Positions 1-6,390 of a stretch of DNA of 39,285 nucleotides are shown piece after piece. The notes beneath the pieces were generated by a model. The model saw only the letters and a program-made list of their open reading frames with translations. It was not told the origin of the DNA and searched no databases. Both the position numbers and the translations under genes were made by a program. Each line of letters starts with the position of its first letter. Within the stretch, counting starts at the first letter, position 1. Origin of the DNA: Pseudoalteromonas sp. T1lg88 (GTDB lineage: Bacteria; Pseudomonadota; Gammaproteobacteria; Enterobacterales; Alteromonadaceae); assembly GCF_002964765.1 (NCBI RefSeq), contig NZ_PQCF01000026.1, positions 1-39,285 on the forward strand, read 5' to 3'.

Positions 1-9
1 CGAGTAAAG

Positions 10-85
10 TGGCGTCCCCTAGGGGATTCGAACCCCTGTTACCGCCGTGAAAGGGCGGTGTCCTAGGCCTCTAGACGAAGGGGAC
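10..85 (-). tRNA. tRNA-Glu (anticodon TTC)
   Basis: Read on the minus strand, this 76-nt segment folds as a complete cloverleaf with a GTCCCC/GGGGAC acceptor stem, a T-loop TTCGAAT and an encoded CCA end. The anticodon loop CTTTCAC gives anticodon TTC. It is the second gene of a short tRNA operon, about 108 nt downstream of tRNA-Ala. No protein gene lies between them. Confidence 0.97.
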
Positions 86-193
86 ACAAAATGTGTCACT
101 AGGACTGGTTATTTAGACTCTTACCATACGAGTTAAACACTTAGACATTCGAAGTCTAGCCCGACGCGCGGGCAGCGTGTACACTGCAGATTT

Positions 194-269
<76 letters not shown>

Positions 270-326
270 AAACCTGAGTGCAAAAAGGGCAAATTTGACG
301 CTGCCATCTCGCTTAGTGCGGGGCGC

Positions 327-355
327 ATTCTATGCAGCCACCAAAACAAAGTCAA
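327..355 (-). promoter_or_regulatory. sigma-70 promoter of the tRNA-Ala/tRNA-Glu operon
   Basis: On the minus strand the -35 box TTGACT (355-350) and the -10 box TAGAAT (332-327) are separated by 17 nt. The -10 box is followed directly by the GC-rich discriminator GCGCCCC. Such discriminators are typical of stable-RNA promoters under stringent (ppGpp) control. The tRNA-Val and tRNA-Met promoters in this window have closely similar discriminators. Confidence 0.85.
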
Positions 356-461
356 CATTTTTTAGGTAACTTTTTATCGACCGCGGCAATTTTAAACAAA
401 GCGCATAAAGCTTGTGCAAGATACTGGTATTTGTGGTTTTTTATTAATCAAAAAGCCCTAT

Positions 462-1263
462 TTAGGCCATAGCCCAGAGCGCAAACGTAGCCTTCTTTTG
501 CAGCACAGAAACTTGTTTAAAGGCTATAGGCACAGATTGAGCAGCGCCATAGGCCACATGCAAGGGCATTAAATGCTCTTCGCTGGGGTGACAATCTCGT
601 GCCCCAGGAACACTTTGCCAATTAATCAGGCGTTGCGCCCTCTCCTGCTTAGATAATGGCGTATTTAAAACCTGCTCCAGCCAATTCTCGAACTCAAGGT
701 TGCTCTTAATAGCTTCCTTATTATCGGCCAATCGAAATGCTGCCATATTATGAAAGGAAAATCCGGAGCCTAAAACAAGGACATTATCCAAGTGTGTAAT
801 CGTCTTTGCTATACGCTCACCCATTTGTAGGTGGAGCTCGGGGTTATAATCGCGCTGCAGAGAGATTTGCACACAAGGAATATCCGCCTCTGGGTACATT
901 ATGGCCAAGGGCACAAAAACACCATGATCTAGACCTCGCTCGGTTTCCTCTATTACTGGCACTCCTAGCCCTTGCAAACCTGACAGCAACTCTTTTGCCA
1001 ACTGAGGAGCGCCCGAAACGGGATATTTAATATTGTAGGCCTGTTCTGGGAATCCATAATAGTCATTACAATAAGGGGGGCTGAGCCTGGGTGTTCACTT
1101 TTATCTCCGTCGTATCCCAATGGGCACTGATCACAACAATTGCAGCAGGTTTGGGAATTAAGGACGCAAACTCCTCTAAGGTTTCAACCATCTCCTTATG
1201 ACTTTCATGACCCAAAAGTGGAAGCGGTCCACCGCCGTGAGAAATAAACGCACTGTAGTTCAT
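462..1263 (-). pseudogene. DODA-type extradiol ring-cleavage dioxygenase (LigB/YgiD family), frameshifted
   Basis: The protein belongs to the class III extradiol dioxygenases (4,5-DOPA dioxygenase type), which open catechol-like rings using a metal held by histidines. The N-terminal part, starting at the ATG ending at 1263, shows SHGGGP and SAHW motifs. It runs out of frame at a run of six G/C at 1075-1080. Removing one base restores reading into PPYCNDYYGFPEQAYNIKYP and then the intact C-terminal half with DHGVFVPL and EEHLMPLH. The reconstructed length of about 266 residues fits the family. As written, the gene makes a truncated product. The homopolymer makes a sequencing error, a recent mutation or slippage variation all possible. 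No operon partner is apparent. Confidence 0.85.
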
Positions 1264-1453
1264 AGATAATTCTTCATCTTGTGTATACGGAATACGAGCA
1301 TTGTCATTAGATGCAAAGCCGAATACCAGGCGCTGAGCGCACAACTAATGTTCAACCGCGCACCGACGGTCCATTTATAAGGGTAAAATTGATTAAATAG
1401 CCCACGCATTGGCTATAAATGCCTCACCTAAAACAAAATGTATCATTCAAGTG

Positions 1454-1481
1454 TTGACAGTCTTTTCTCTCTATCTATAAT
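1454..1481 (+). promoter_or_regulatory. sigma-70 promoter of the tRNA-Val array
   Basis: Consensus -35 TTGACA (1454-1459), a 16-nt spacer and consensus -10 TATAAT (1476-1481), followed by the discriminator AGCGCCCC. It lies 57 nt upstream of the first tRNA-Val and is the best promoter match in the window. The rest of the 274-nt gap between the dioxygenase gene and the first tRNA shows nothing I can name. Confidence 0.92.
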
Positions 1482-1530
1482 AGCGCCCCACAACAACGCG
1501 GCTAATTCGTTTAGCAAGCAATGTTGTTAC

Positions 1531-1632
1531 CAGATGTGGGTTGTTAGCTCAGTTGGGAGAGCATCGCCCTTACAAGGCGAGGGTCACTGGTTCAAGTCCA
1601 GTACAACCCACCACTTTAAAGTGACACATCTG
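1531..1632 (+). repeat. Inverted repeat bracketing tRNA-Val copy 1
   Basis: CAGATGTG (1531-1538) is the exact reverse complement of CACATCTG (1625-1632). The last base of the left arm is the first base of the tRNA, so seven pairs lie fully in the flanks. In a precursor transcript the arms could pair and extend the acceptor stem. The 3' trailer also contains the palindrome CACTTTAAAGTG, which uses the CA of the CCA end. Confidence 0.6.
1538..1613 (+). tRNA. tRNA-Val (anticodon TAC), copy 1
   Basis: Complete 76-nt cloverleaf with acceptor GGGTTGT/ACAACCC, anticodon stem TCGCC/GGCGA with loop CTTACAA (anticodon TAC), T-arm ACTGG-TTCAAGT-CCAGT and encoded CCA. It is the first of six copies that look identical throughout the gene body. 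Confidence 0.97.
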
Positions 1633-1644
1633 AAAATTCTATAT

Positions 1645-1720
1645 GGGTTGTTAGCTCAGTTGGGAGAGCATCGCCCTTACAAGGCGAGGGTCACTGGTTC
1701 AAGTCCAGTACAACCCACCA
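1645..1720 (+). tRNA. tRNA-Val (anticodon TAC), copy 2
   Basis: Same 76-nt sequence as copy 1, including the encoded CCA. It is followed directly by a small hairpin that starts with its own CCA end, and then by a decayed tRNA-like segment. Confidence 0.97.
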
Positions 1721-1732
1721 TCATTTAGATGG
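1718..1732 (+). other. Trailer hairpin including the CCA end of tRNA-Val copy 2
   Basis: CCATC-ATTTA-GATGG, a 5-bp stem with a 5-nt loop. The first three bases are the CCA of the tRNA. No U-tract follows, so it is not an intrinsic terminator. A related hairpin with a changed loop and one more base pair follows copy 3. Confidence 0.5.
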
Positions 1733-1745
1733 CGTTAAGGAAAGT

Positions 1746-1814
1746 CGATGCTGGAATCGCACTATTATCCTTAGCAAGGCAAGGTTTATTGGTTAAATCC
1801 AGTACAACCCACCA
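1746..1814 (+). pseudogene. Decayed tRNA-Val-like segment (relic 1)
   Basis: The 3' half matches tRNA-Val: CCTTAGCAAGG resembles the anticodon arm, then come GGTTTATTGGTTAAATCCAGT and a perfect ACAACCCACCA end. The 5' acceptor strand and D-arm are missing, replaced by unrelated sequence including CGATGCTGGAATCG. It cannot form a normal cloverleaf. It is closely related to relic 2, showing that a unit of intact tRNA plus relic was duplicated. Confidence 0.75.
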
Positions 1815-1834
1815 TATAGAATTTAATAAGACCC

Positions 1835-1910
1835 GGGTTGTTAGCTCAGTTGGGAGAGCATCGCCCTTACAAGGCGAGGGTCACTGGTTCAAGTCCAGTA
1901 CAACCCACCA
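1835..1910 (+). tRNA. tRNA-Val (anticodon TAC), copy 3
   Basis: Identical in sequence to copies 1 and 2 with encoded CCA. Together with relic 2 it forms a tandem duplicate of the copy 2 plus relic 1 unit. Confidence 0.97.
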
Positions 1911-1922
1911 TCATCTTGATGG
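1908..1922 (+). other. Trailer hairpin including the CCA end of tRNA-Val copy 3
   Basis: CCATCA-TCT-TGATGG, a 6-bp stem with a 3-nt loop beginning at the CCA end. Compared with the copy 2 trailer the loop has changed while the stem is kept and extended by one pair. Confidence 0.5.
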
Positions 1923-1936
1923 AGTTAAGGAAAATA

Positions 1937-2006
1937 CGATGCTCAGCATCGCACTATTATCCTTAGCAAGGCGAGGTTTATTGGTTAAGTCCAGTATAAC
2001 TAAGCA
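1937..2006 (+). pseudogene. Decayed tRNA-Val-like segment (relic 2)
   Basis: Homologous to relic 1 but more decayed at the 3' end (CCAGTATAACTAAGCA in place of CCAGTACAACCCACCA). It begins with the hairpin CGATGC-TCA-GCATCG, followed by GCACTATTATCCTTAGCAAGGCGAGG and a T-arm-like TTGGTTAAGTCCAGT. The acceptor 5' strand and D-arm are absent. Confidence 0.7.
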
Positions 2007-2030
2007 TCATTTTAAAGTGACACATCTGAT

Positions 2031-2125
2031 ATTTCTATATGGGTTGTTAGCTCAGTTGGGAGAGCATCGCCCTTACAAGGCGAGGGTCACTGGTTCAAGT
2101 CCAGTACAACCCACCATATAGAAAT
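2031..2125 (+). repeat. Inverted repeat bracketing tRNA-Val copy 4
   Basis: ATTTCTATA (2031-2039) is the exact reverse complement of TATAGAAAT (2117-2125). The arms sit 1 nt before the first base and directly after the CCA. Compared with the arms around copy 2, both sides carry a matched A/T exchange, so the pairing is conserved while the sequence is not. Confidence 0.65.
2041..2116 (+). tRNA. tRNA-Val (anticodon TAC), copy 4
   Basis: Identical 76-nt tRNA-Val with encoded CCA, tightly enclosed by a 9-bp perfect inverted repeat. Confidence 0.97.
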
Positions 2126-2133
2126 CGCAAAAA

Positions 2134-2235
2134 ATTACGTTTTGGGTTGTTAGCTCAGTTGGGAGAGCATCGCCCTTACAAGGCGAGGGTCACTGGTTCA
2201 AGTCCAGTACAACCCACCATCTACTAAAACGTAAT
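2134..2235 (+). repeat. Inverted repeat bracketing tRNA-Val copy 5
   Basis: ATTACGTTTT (2134-2143) is the exact reverse complement of AAAACGTAAT (2226-2235). The left arm abuts the first base of the tRNA and the right arm starts 6 nt after the CCA. The sequence is unrelated to the arms around copies 1, 2 and 4. Confidence 0.65.
2144..2219 (+). tRNA. tRNA-Val (anticodon TAC), copy 5
   Basis: Identical 76-nt tRNA-Val with encoded CCA, bracketed by a 10-bp perfect inverted repeat. Confidence 0.97.
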
Positions 2236-2243
2236 CCTAATGC

Positions 2244-2319
2244 GGGTTGTTAGCTCAGTTGGGAGAGCATCGCCCTTACAAGGCGAGGGTCACTGGTTCA
2301 AGTCCAGTACAACCCACCA
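2244..2319 (+). tRNA. tRNA-Val (anticodon TAC), copy 6
   Basis: The last intact copy, identical to the others and with encoded CCA. It is followed without a recognisable terminator by the degenerate tandem repeats. I see no strong flanking inverted repeat around this copy. Confidence 0.97.
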
Positions 2320-2320
2320 T

Positions 2321-2693
2321 CTACTTCAAAACAATCTTTCCTGATGCTCTAGCATTGCGCTCTTACGCTCAGCAAGTCGAAGTTCACTGGTTCAAGTCCA
2401 GTACAACCCACCATCTACTTAAAAACTATCTTTCCTGATGCTCTAGCATCGCGCTCTTACGCTCAGCAAGTCGAAGTTCACTAGTTCAAGCCCGTGCAAC
2501 CAACAATCTACTTCAAAACTATCTTTCCTGATGCTCTAGCATTGCGCTCTTACGCTCAGCAAGTCGAAGTTCACTGGTTCAAGCCAGTACAACCAACAAT
2601 CTACTTCAAAACTATCTTTCCTGATGCTCTAGCATCGCGCTCTTACGCTCAGCAAGTCGAAGTTCACTAGTTCAAGCCAGTACAACCAACAAT
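2321..2693 (+). repeat. Four tandem ~93-bp units carrying a tRNA-Val 3' half
   Basis: The units run 2321-2414, 2415-2507, 2508-2600 and 2601-2693, each starting CTACTT(C/A)AAA. Each contains the hairpin GATGC-TCTA-GCATC (or GCATT), then GCGCTCTTACGCTCAGCAAGTCGAAG and a tRNA-Val T-arm plus acceptor 3' end. In unit 1 the T-arm and ACAACCCACCA end are perfect; units 2-4 lost bases there (for example CAACCAACAAT). Units 1 and 3 share GCATTGCGC and ACTGGTTC, while units 2 and 4 share GCATCGCGC and ACTAGTTC, so the array may have grown by doubling a two-unit block. None can make a full tRNA. They lie downstream of the tRNA-Val promoter and are probably transcribed with it. Confidence 0.85.
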
Positions 2694-2855
2694 CTACTTC
2701 AAGATACTTTTCTCGATGAAACCTGCTCGCTTACCTGGGATCTGCTTAGCCAGTTAGAAATTAAGTTCAACAGATATAAACAGGCACAGAGCTACCTCAG
2801 TACAGCCGCTGGCAATGTGCGTCAAAGCCTGTATATTGATGCCTTAAATCAATAA
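2694..2855 (+). pseudogene. Short orphan reading frame, probably a C-terminal gene remnant
   Basis: From CTACTTCAAGAT the frame reads on for about 53 codons to a TAA at 2853-2855, containing LTWDLLSQLEIKFNRYKQAQ and ending QSLYIDALNQ. The composition looks like real protein, but there is no in-frame ATG and no ribosome binding site. Upstream the frame enters the tRNA-derived repeats. I infer the 3' end of a gene truncated by the repeat array. I do not recognise the family. A non-ATG start or chance openness remains possible. Confidence 0.4.
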
Positions 2856-2869
2856 CAAACGAACCCAAA

Positions 2870-4732
2870 ATGAATAAACTAACAGCCCTGGCTCTTGGTG
2901 TATCACTGGCTTTGGCCGGTTGCCAAGACGCCCCTGCCCCACAACAAGAAAAACAAACACAGGCAGTCTCTGTGGCACCAAGCTCGCAGCAAATAGCCAA
3001 GGTAGTAGATGCCTATACTCAGCGCTTTATCGACCACCAGAGCGCGCTGGCGACATCCTTAAAATTGCCGAGCGAGCAATATGGTCCTTACGCCAGCAAG
3101 TTACCGGATTATTCAGTGGCCGGTATGCAACGCCTGCAACAAGATATGCGCAATGCCGCTGAGCAGTTGGCTGATTTGCAACACTCGGCATTGGCACCAA
3201 AAGATGCCTTACACCTTAAGGTCAATCAGGTGATCGCCAACTACTATGCTGGCGATGCCGATTTTGCCGCTGGTTATATCGACACCTGGGGTGGTCACCT
3301 CCCCTATGTGGTCAATCAGCTTTCCGGGCCCTTAATCGACCTACCAAATCTGTTAAAAGACCAGCATGAGATAGACTCAGAGCAAGACGCCAAAGACTAC
3401 CTAGCCCGCCTTAATGCCTTTAGTGACGTGGTGAAGCAAGTGCAAGAAAAGGTCAATGCCGATGCCAAGCTGGGTGTCATTTTACCTAAGGCTTTATTCC
3501 CCAACACTTTGGGTTACTTGGAAAACTTCACCTCAGAAGCGCCGGGCAAGCATTCCTTGGTCAGTTCAATGAAAACCAAGTTGGATCAGCTTGAAGGTCT
3601 AAGCAAACAACAGGTTACTGAGTATGTGCAACAAGCCGAGGAAATAGTTCGCAGCAAAATTTACCCCGCTTTTGCAAGCATCTACAAAGACATGCAGCGC
3701 CTACAAGAGCAAGCACCTGAGCAGGTAGGTATCTGGGCGCAACCCAATGGTGAGGCCTTCTACCAACATGAAATCACTTATTTGGGCGACTCCGACCTCA
3801 GTGCCGAACAAATCCACCAGCTGGGCTTGGATGAAGTTAAACGCATTAGCGAGCGTATGGACGAGATTTTAAAGGCAAATGGCTATAGCGAAGGCAGCGT
3901 CAACGAGCGCATGCAGCAGCTTAACGCTGAGCCGCGCTTTTTATATGCAGACAGTGATGCAGGTCGCGCCGAGCTATTGGCCTTCCTGCGCGAAGAAATC
4001 GTCACCATAAATCAAAAAGCACCGGACTACTTCTCAACCCTGCCGCCGCAAAAGGTCGAGGTGCGTCGTATTCCAGTGGCTGTGGAAGCGGGCTCGGCCG
4101 GTGGTTACTACAATGGTCCGTCGCTCGATGGCTCACGCCCTGGAGTCTTCTATATCAATCTTAAAGATATGGCTGCGGTACCCAGCTTTGGCATGAAGAC
4201 CCTGACCTACCATGAAGCCGTGCCTGGGCATCACTTCCAAATCGCTTTAAATATGTTGCAGCAAGACATAGGCCTAATGCGCCAAAACGCCTCTTTCAAT
4301 GCCTATGTTGAAGGCTGGGCTCTGTATTCCGAGCTGGTTGCTTATGAAATGGGCATGTATGAGAACGATCCTTTCGGCGATCTTGGTCGTTTGCAGGCGG
4401 AAGTTTATCGCGCCGCGCGCTTGGTGGTAGATACAGGTTTGCATTATAAGAAATGGACTCGTCAGCAAGCCATAGATTACTTTGCTGCGGCCACCGGCAG
4501 CCCCATGAGTGATGTGGTGCCTGCCATTGACCGCTATATTGCCTGGCCGGGCCAAGCTCTGGGTTATAAACTGGGTATGCTAAAACTGGTTGAGCTTCGC
4601 GAGCGCGCACAGAAAGCGCTTGGTGACAAGTTTGATATCAAGGCCTTCCATGATGTTATCTTACTCTCTGGCGCCCGTCCTATGGCTACCGTCGAGCAGG
4701 ATGTCGATGCCTGGATAGCCTTACAGAAATAA
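2870..4732 (+). CDS. DUF885-family metallopeptidase-like lipoprotein
   Basis: A 620-residue protein with a lipoprotein signal ending in LALAGC (Cys18), so it is probably anchored in the outer membrane facing the periplasm. The DUF885 family (PF05960) resembles gluzincin-type metallopeptidases. The zinc-site-like motif HEAVPGHH starts at His448, and a conserved Glu follows in YVEGWALYSE (Glu481). The family is common in marine gammaproteobacteria, where substrates are mostly undefined; peptide hydrolysis is inferred. It stands alone, ends in a strong hairpin terminator, and starts 15 nt after the orphan frame. No good ribosome binding site is visible before the ATG, but the signal peptide supports this start. 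Confidence 0.9.
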   Translation: MNKLTALALGVSLALAGCQDAPAPQQEKQTQAVSVAPSSQQIAKVVDAYTQRFIDHQSALATSLKLPSEQYGPYASKLPDYSVAGMQRLQQDMRNAAEQLADLQHSALAPKDALHLKVNQVIANYYAGDADFAAGYIDTWGGHLPYVVNQLSGPLIDLPNLLKDQHEIDSEQDAKDYLARLNAFSDVVKQVQEKVNADAKLGVILPKALFPNTLGYLENFTSEAPGKHSLVSSMKTKLDQLEGLSKQQVTEYVQQAEEIVRSKIYPAFASIYKDMQRLQEQAPEQVGIWAQPNGEAFYQHEITYLGDSDLSAEQIHQLGLDEVKRISERMDEILKANGYSEGSVNERMQQLNAEPRFLYADSDAGRAELLAFLREEIVTINQKAPDYFSTLPPQKVEVRRIPVAVEAGSAGGYYNGPSLDGSRPGVFYINLKDMAAVPSFGMKTLTYHEAVPGHHFQIALNMLQQDIGLMRQNASFNAYVEGWALYSELVAYEMGMYENDPFGDLGRLQAEVYRAARLVVDTGLHYKKWTRQQAIDYFAAATGSPMSDVVPAIDRYIAWPGQALGYKLGMLKLVELRERAQKALGDKFDIKAFHDVILLSGARPMATVEQDVDAWIALQK

Positions 4733-4736
4733 CACC

Positions 4737-4763
4737 AAGGGCCCAACAGGGCCCTTTGCTTTG
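4737..4763. terminator. Bidirectional terminator between DUF885 gene and msrB
   Basis: AAGGGCCC-AACA-GGGCCCTT, an 8-bp perfect stem with a 4-nt loop, followed by the T-rich TGCTTTGC. It lies in the 31-nt gap between two convergent genes and can serve both. Confidence 0.7.
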
Positions 4764-5210
4764 CTAATCTTCGCCCTTCACTAGGGCGACGGCATTAATA
4801 CAATACCGCAGATGCGATGGCGGCGGACCATCGGGAAAGACATGTCCCAAATGGGCATCGCAGACATTACAGATGGTTTCTATGCGCTGCATGCCATGAC
4901 TGCCATCAGCAATATAAGCGATAGCATTGGCACTTGCAGGTTGGGTGAACGAGGGCCAGCCGCTGCCGCTGTCAAACTTCTCGGACGCATCAAACAAAAG
5001 GTTATCGCAACACACGCAGTGATAGCGCCCAGGCTCAAACAAGGTGCAGGACTCACTGCTAAAAGGACGTTCTGTGCCTTTTTTACGGGTCACGTAAAAC
5101 GCTTCTTCGCTTAGTTGTTCACGCCACTGCTGCTCGGTTTTTTCCACGCGATAAGGAGGCTCGGGGTTGCCCTTCGCGCTCATCATAAGAATATTTTGCC
5201 AGTTCAGCAT
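4764..5210 (-). CDS. msrB: Peptide-methionine (R)-S-oxide reductase MsrB
   Basis: MsrB reduces the R-sulfoxide of methionine in oxidised proteins. The 148-residue protein has both structural zinc CxxC pairs (YHCVCCDN, Cys65 and Cys68; ICNVCDAHLGHVF, Cys114 and Cys117), the SGSGWPSF motif and the catalytic cysteine in HLRYCINA (Cys137). I chose the ATG ending at 5210 because GGAG lies 5 nt upstream; a GTG two codons earlier overlaps that site. No MsrA is adjacent. A large interrupted hairpin (5265-5309) lies upstream. Confidence 0.96.
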   Translation of the reverse strand: MLNWQNILMMSAKGNPEPPYRVEKTEQQWREQLSEEAFYVTRKKGTERPFSSESCTLFEPGRYHCVCCDNLLFDASEKFDSGSGWPSFTQPASANAIAYIADGSHGMQRIETICNVCDAHLGHVFPDGPPPSHLRYCINAVALVKGED

Positions 5211-5264
5211 AGTCACTCCAAAATTTGGCTAGTCGGCAAGGCACTTTGACACACCTGCGCGGCT

Positions 5265-5309
5265 CGGGTCTAGCCCTTAGAGCCTAAACGGGCTTAATAC
5301 TTAGACCCC
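5265..5309. other. Interrupted two-level hairpin between the LysR gene and msrB
   Basis: An outer pairing of CGGGTCTA (5265-5272) with TAGACCCCG (5302-5309, one bulged C) encloses an inner AGCCC/GGGCT pairing. It lies in the 120-nt gap downstream of the LysR gene and upstream of msrB on the minus strand. It could be the LysR terminator (no clear U-tract) or an msrB leader structure. Confidence 0.35.
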
Positions 5310-5330
5310 GGCTACGGGTTAAAACTGAGA

Positions 5331-6203
5331 TTAGCGGATATAAGCCTTACCCAAACGAATAAGCGCCTGAATGCGATTATCTTCGCGCAGGTCCTTATGA
5401 TACACAAACCACAGGCTGCTATCGTTATGTGGTTCGATACAATCAAGACGCCTTAGATGGGGGCATTGTCTGGCCTTGCTGTCATCTATGGGGCCAATCC
5501 CCAGGCCATTTTCTACCGCAAACTGAATATCCAACAGATTATTGCTCTGGTAACAAATATTGTTCTCGTCAATTGCTTCCAACACCTGTTTAACAAAGGC
5601 TAAATTTCTCTTACGCCCGCCAGGCATCACCCAATGATGTTGGCTAAATTCACTTTCGCAGCTCGGTGCATTGTGCAGCTGAAAATAGTGCTCGGAGTAA
5701 TAATAAGAGAAATTCAGGTCGCTGACCTTTAAGGCCACAAGATCGGCCTGTGTCGGCATGGCTCCGGCGCGAATAGACACATGCGCCCTGCCCTCTGCCA
5801 ACGGCACTATATCATCGCTGACATCGACAAGAATTTTGAGTTCACGGTACTGCTCTTGCGCCTGCACCAATATCGGATGCAAGAATGAAGAATATTCCGG
5901 CAAGGTAGTAATCTTTAGCGTACCTTTAACCTGATCAGAGGTAGCGAAAAGTTGCGATGGCAACTGGTTGAAGCGGCTCTCAATTTCGGGAAAGGTTTCC
6001 AATAATCGGGTGCCTGCCTCGGTAATTTGATAACCACGCTGATTGCGAAAAAACAATTTACAGCCTAGGTCTTTTTCCAGCCGGTTAATTTTTCGCAATA
6101 CCGTGGTGTAATTAATGCCTTCGAATTCCGCGGCTTTCGCCAAAGAGCCGGTAGCGGCAACACGATATGCGACTTTTACATCGTCCCAATTAAACTCTTT
6201 CAC
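5331..6203 (-). CDS. LysR-family transcriptional regulator
   Basis: A 290-residue LysR-type regulator. The N-terminal winged helix-turn-helix covers roughly residues 5-65, with GSLAKAAEFEGINYTTVLRK and LEKDLGCKLFFRNQRGY; the rest is the effector-binding domain. It starts at GTG with only a weak upstream purine stretch. It is divergent from the monooxygenase-aminotransferase-DsbA-like operon, separated by 187 nt that hold an 11-bp inverted repeat. The usual LysR arrangement predicts that it controls that operon in response to a pathway metabolite. The ligand cannot be told from sequence. Confidence 0.92.
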   Translation of the reverse strand: MKEFNWDDVKVAYRVAATGSLAKAAEFEGINYTTVLRKINRLEKDLGCKLFFRNQRGYQITEAGTRLLETFPEIESRFNQLPSQLFATSDQVKGTLKITTLPEYSSFLHPILVQAQEQYRELKILVDVSDDIVPLAEGRAHVSIRAGAMPTQADLVALKVSDLNFSYYYSEHYFQLHNAPSCESEFSQHHWVMPGGRKRNLAFVKQVLEAIDENNICYQSNNLLDIQFAVENGLGIGPIDDSKARQCPHLRRLDCIEPHNDSSLWFVYHKDLREDNRIQALIRLGKAYIR

Positions 6204-6243
6204 GCTAAAAAATCCAATGCTTTCCGAATTAGAAGTTTACCTT

Positions 6244-6299
6244 TGCTTAAATGCCTGTTCGCTATGCATTTTTGCAGAATCATTATGCGCATTTAAGCA
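6244..6299. promoter_or_regulatory. Long-spaced 11-bp inverted repeat, candidate LysR operator
   Basis: TGCTTAAATGC (6244-6254) and GCATTTAAGCA (6289-6299) are exact reverse complements, 45 bp apart centre to centre, in the gap between the divergent LysR gene and its presumed target operon. The spacing is larger than one T-N11-A site and is about four helical turns. It could be two half-operators bound by a LysR tetramer. Function is inferred. Confidence 0.5.
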
Positions 6300-6390
6300 T
6301 TAATTTACCTAAGGATAAAGGATAGCATCCCCCCGATAACAAAATTGCTACAAACAAGCGCAAGTGTAACTCGTGTTTATCGGAGGGAAT

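Larger units (their letters stand above)
1634..1824 (+). repeat. Inverted repeat bracketing tRNA-Val copy 2 plus relic 1
   Basis: AAATTCTATA (1634-1643) is the exact reverse complement of TATAGAATTT (1815-1824). The left arm ends 1 nt before tRNA copy 2 and the right arm starts directly after the CCA of the decayed copy. The arms are homologous to those around copy 4, with one position changed on both sides so that pairing is kept. Confidence 0.6.

Noticed and set aside
450..468. Terminator after the dioxygenase gene
   Set aside because: A short imperfect GGCCTA/TAGGGC stem before five Ts is too weak to call with confidence.
1438..2438. Open frames across the tRNA-Val array encoding repeated LAQLGEHRPYKARVTGSSPVQ-like peptides
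   Set aside because: They are translations of the identical tRNA genes and are not protein-coding.
2321..2693. CRISPR-like array
   Set aside because: Units are 93 bp, contiguous and wholly repeated with no unique spacers; they derive from tRNA-Val.
6373..6390. GTG start for the monooxygenase
   Set aside because: It would place the strong GGAGGG ribosome binding site inside the coding region; the ATG at 6391 fits better.
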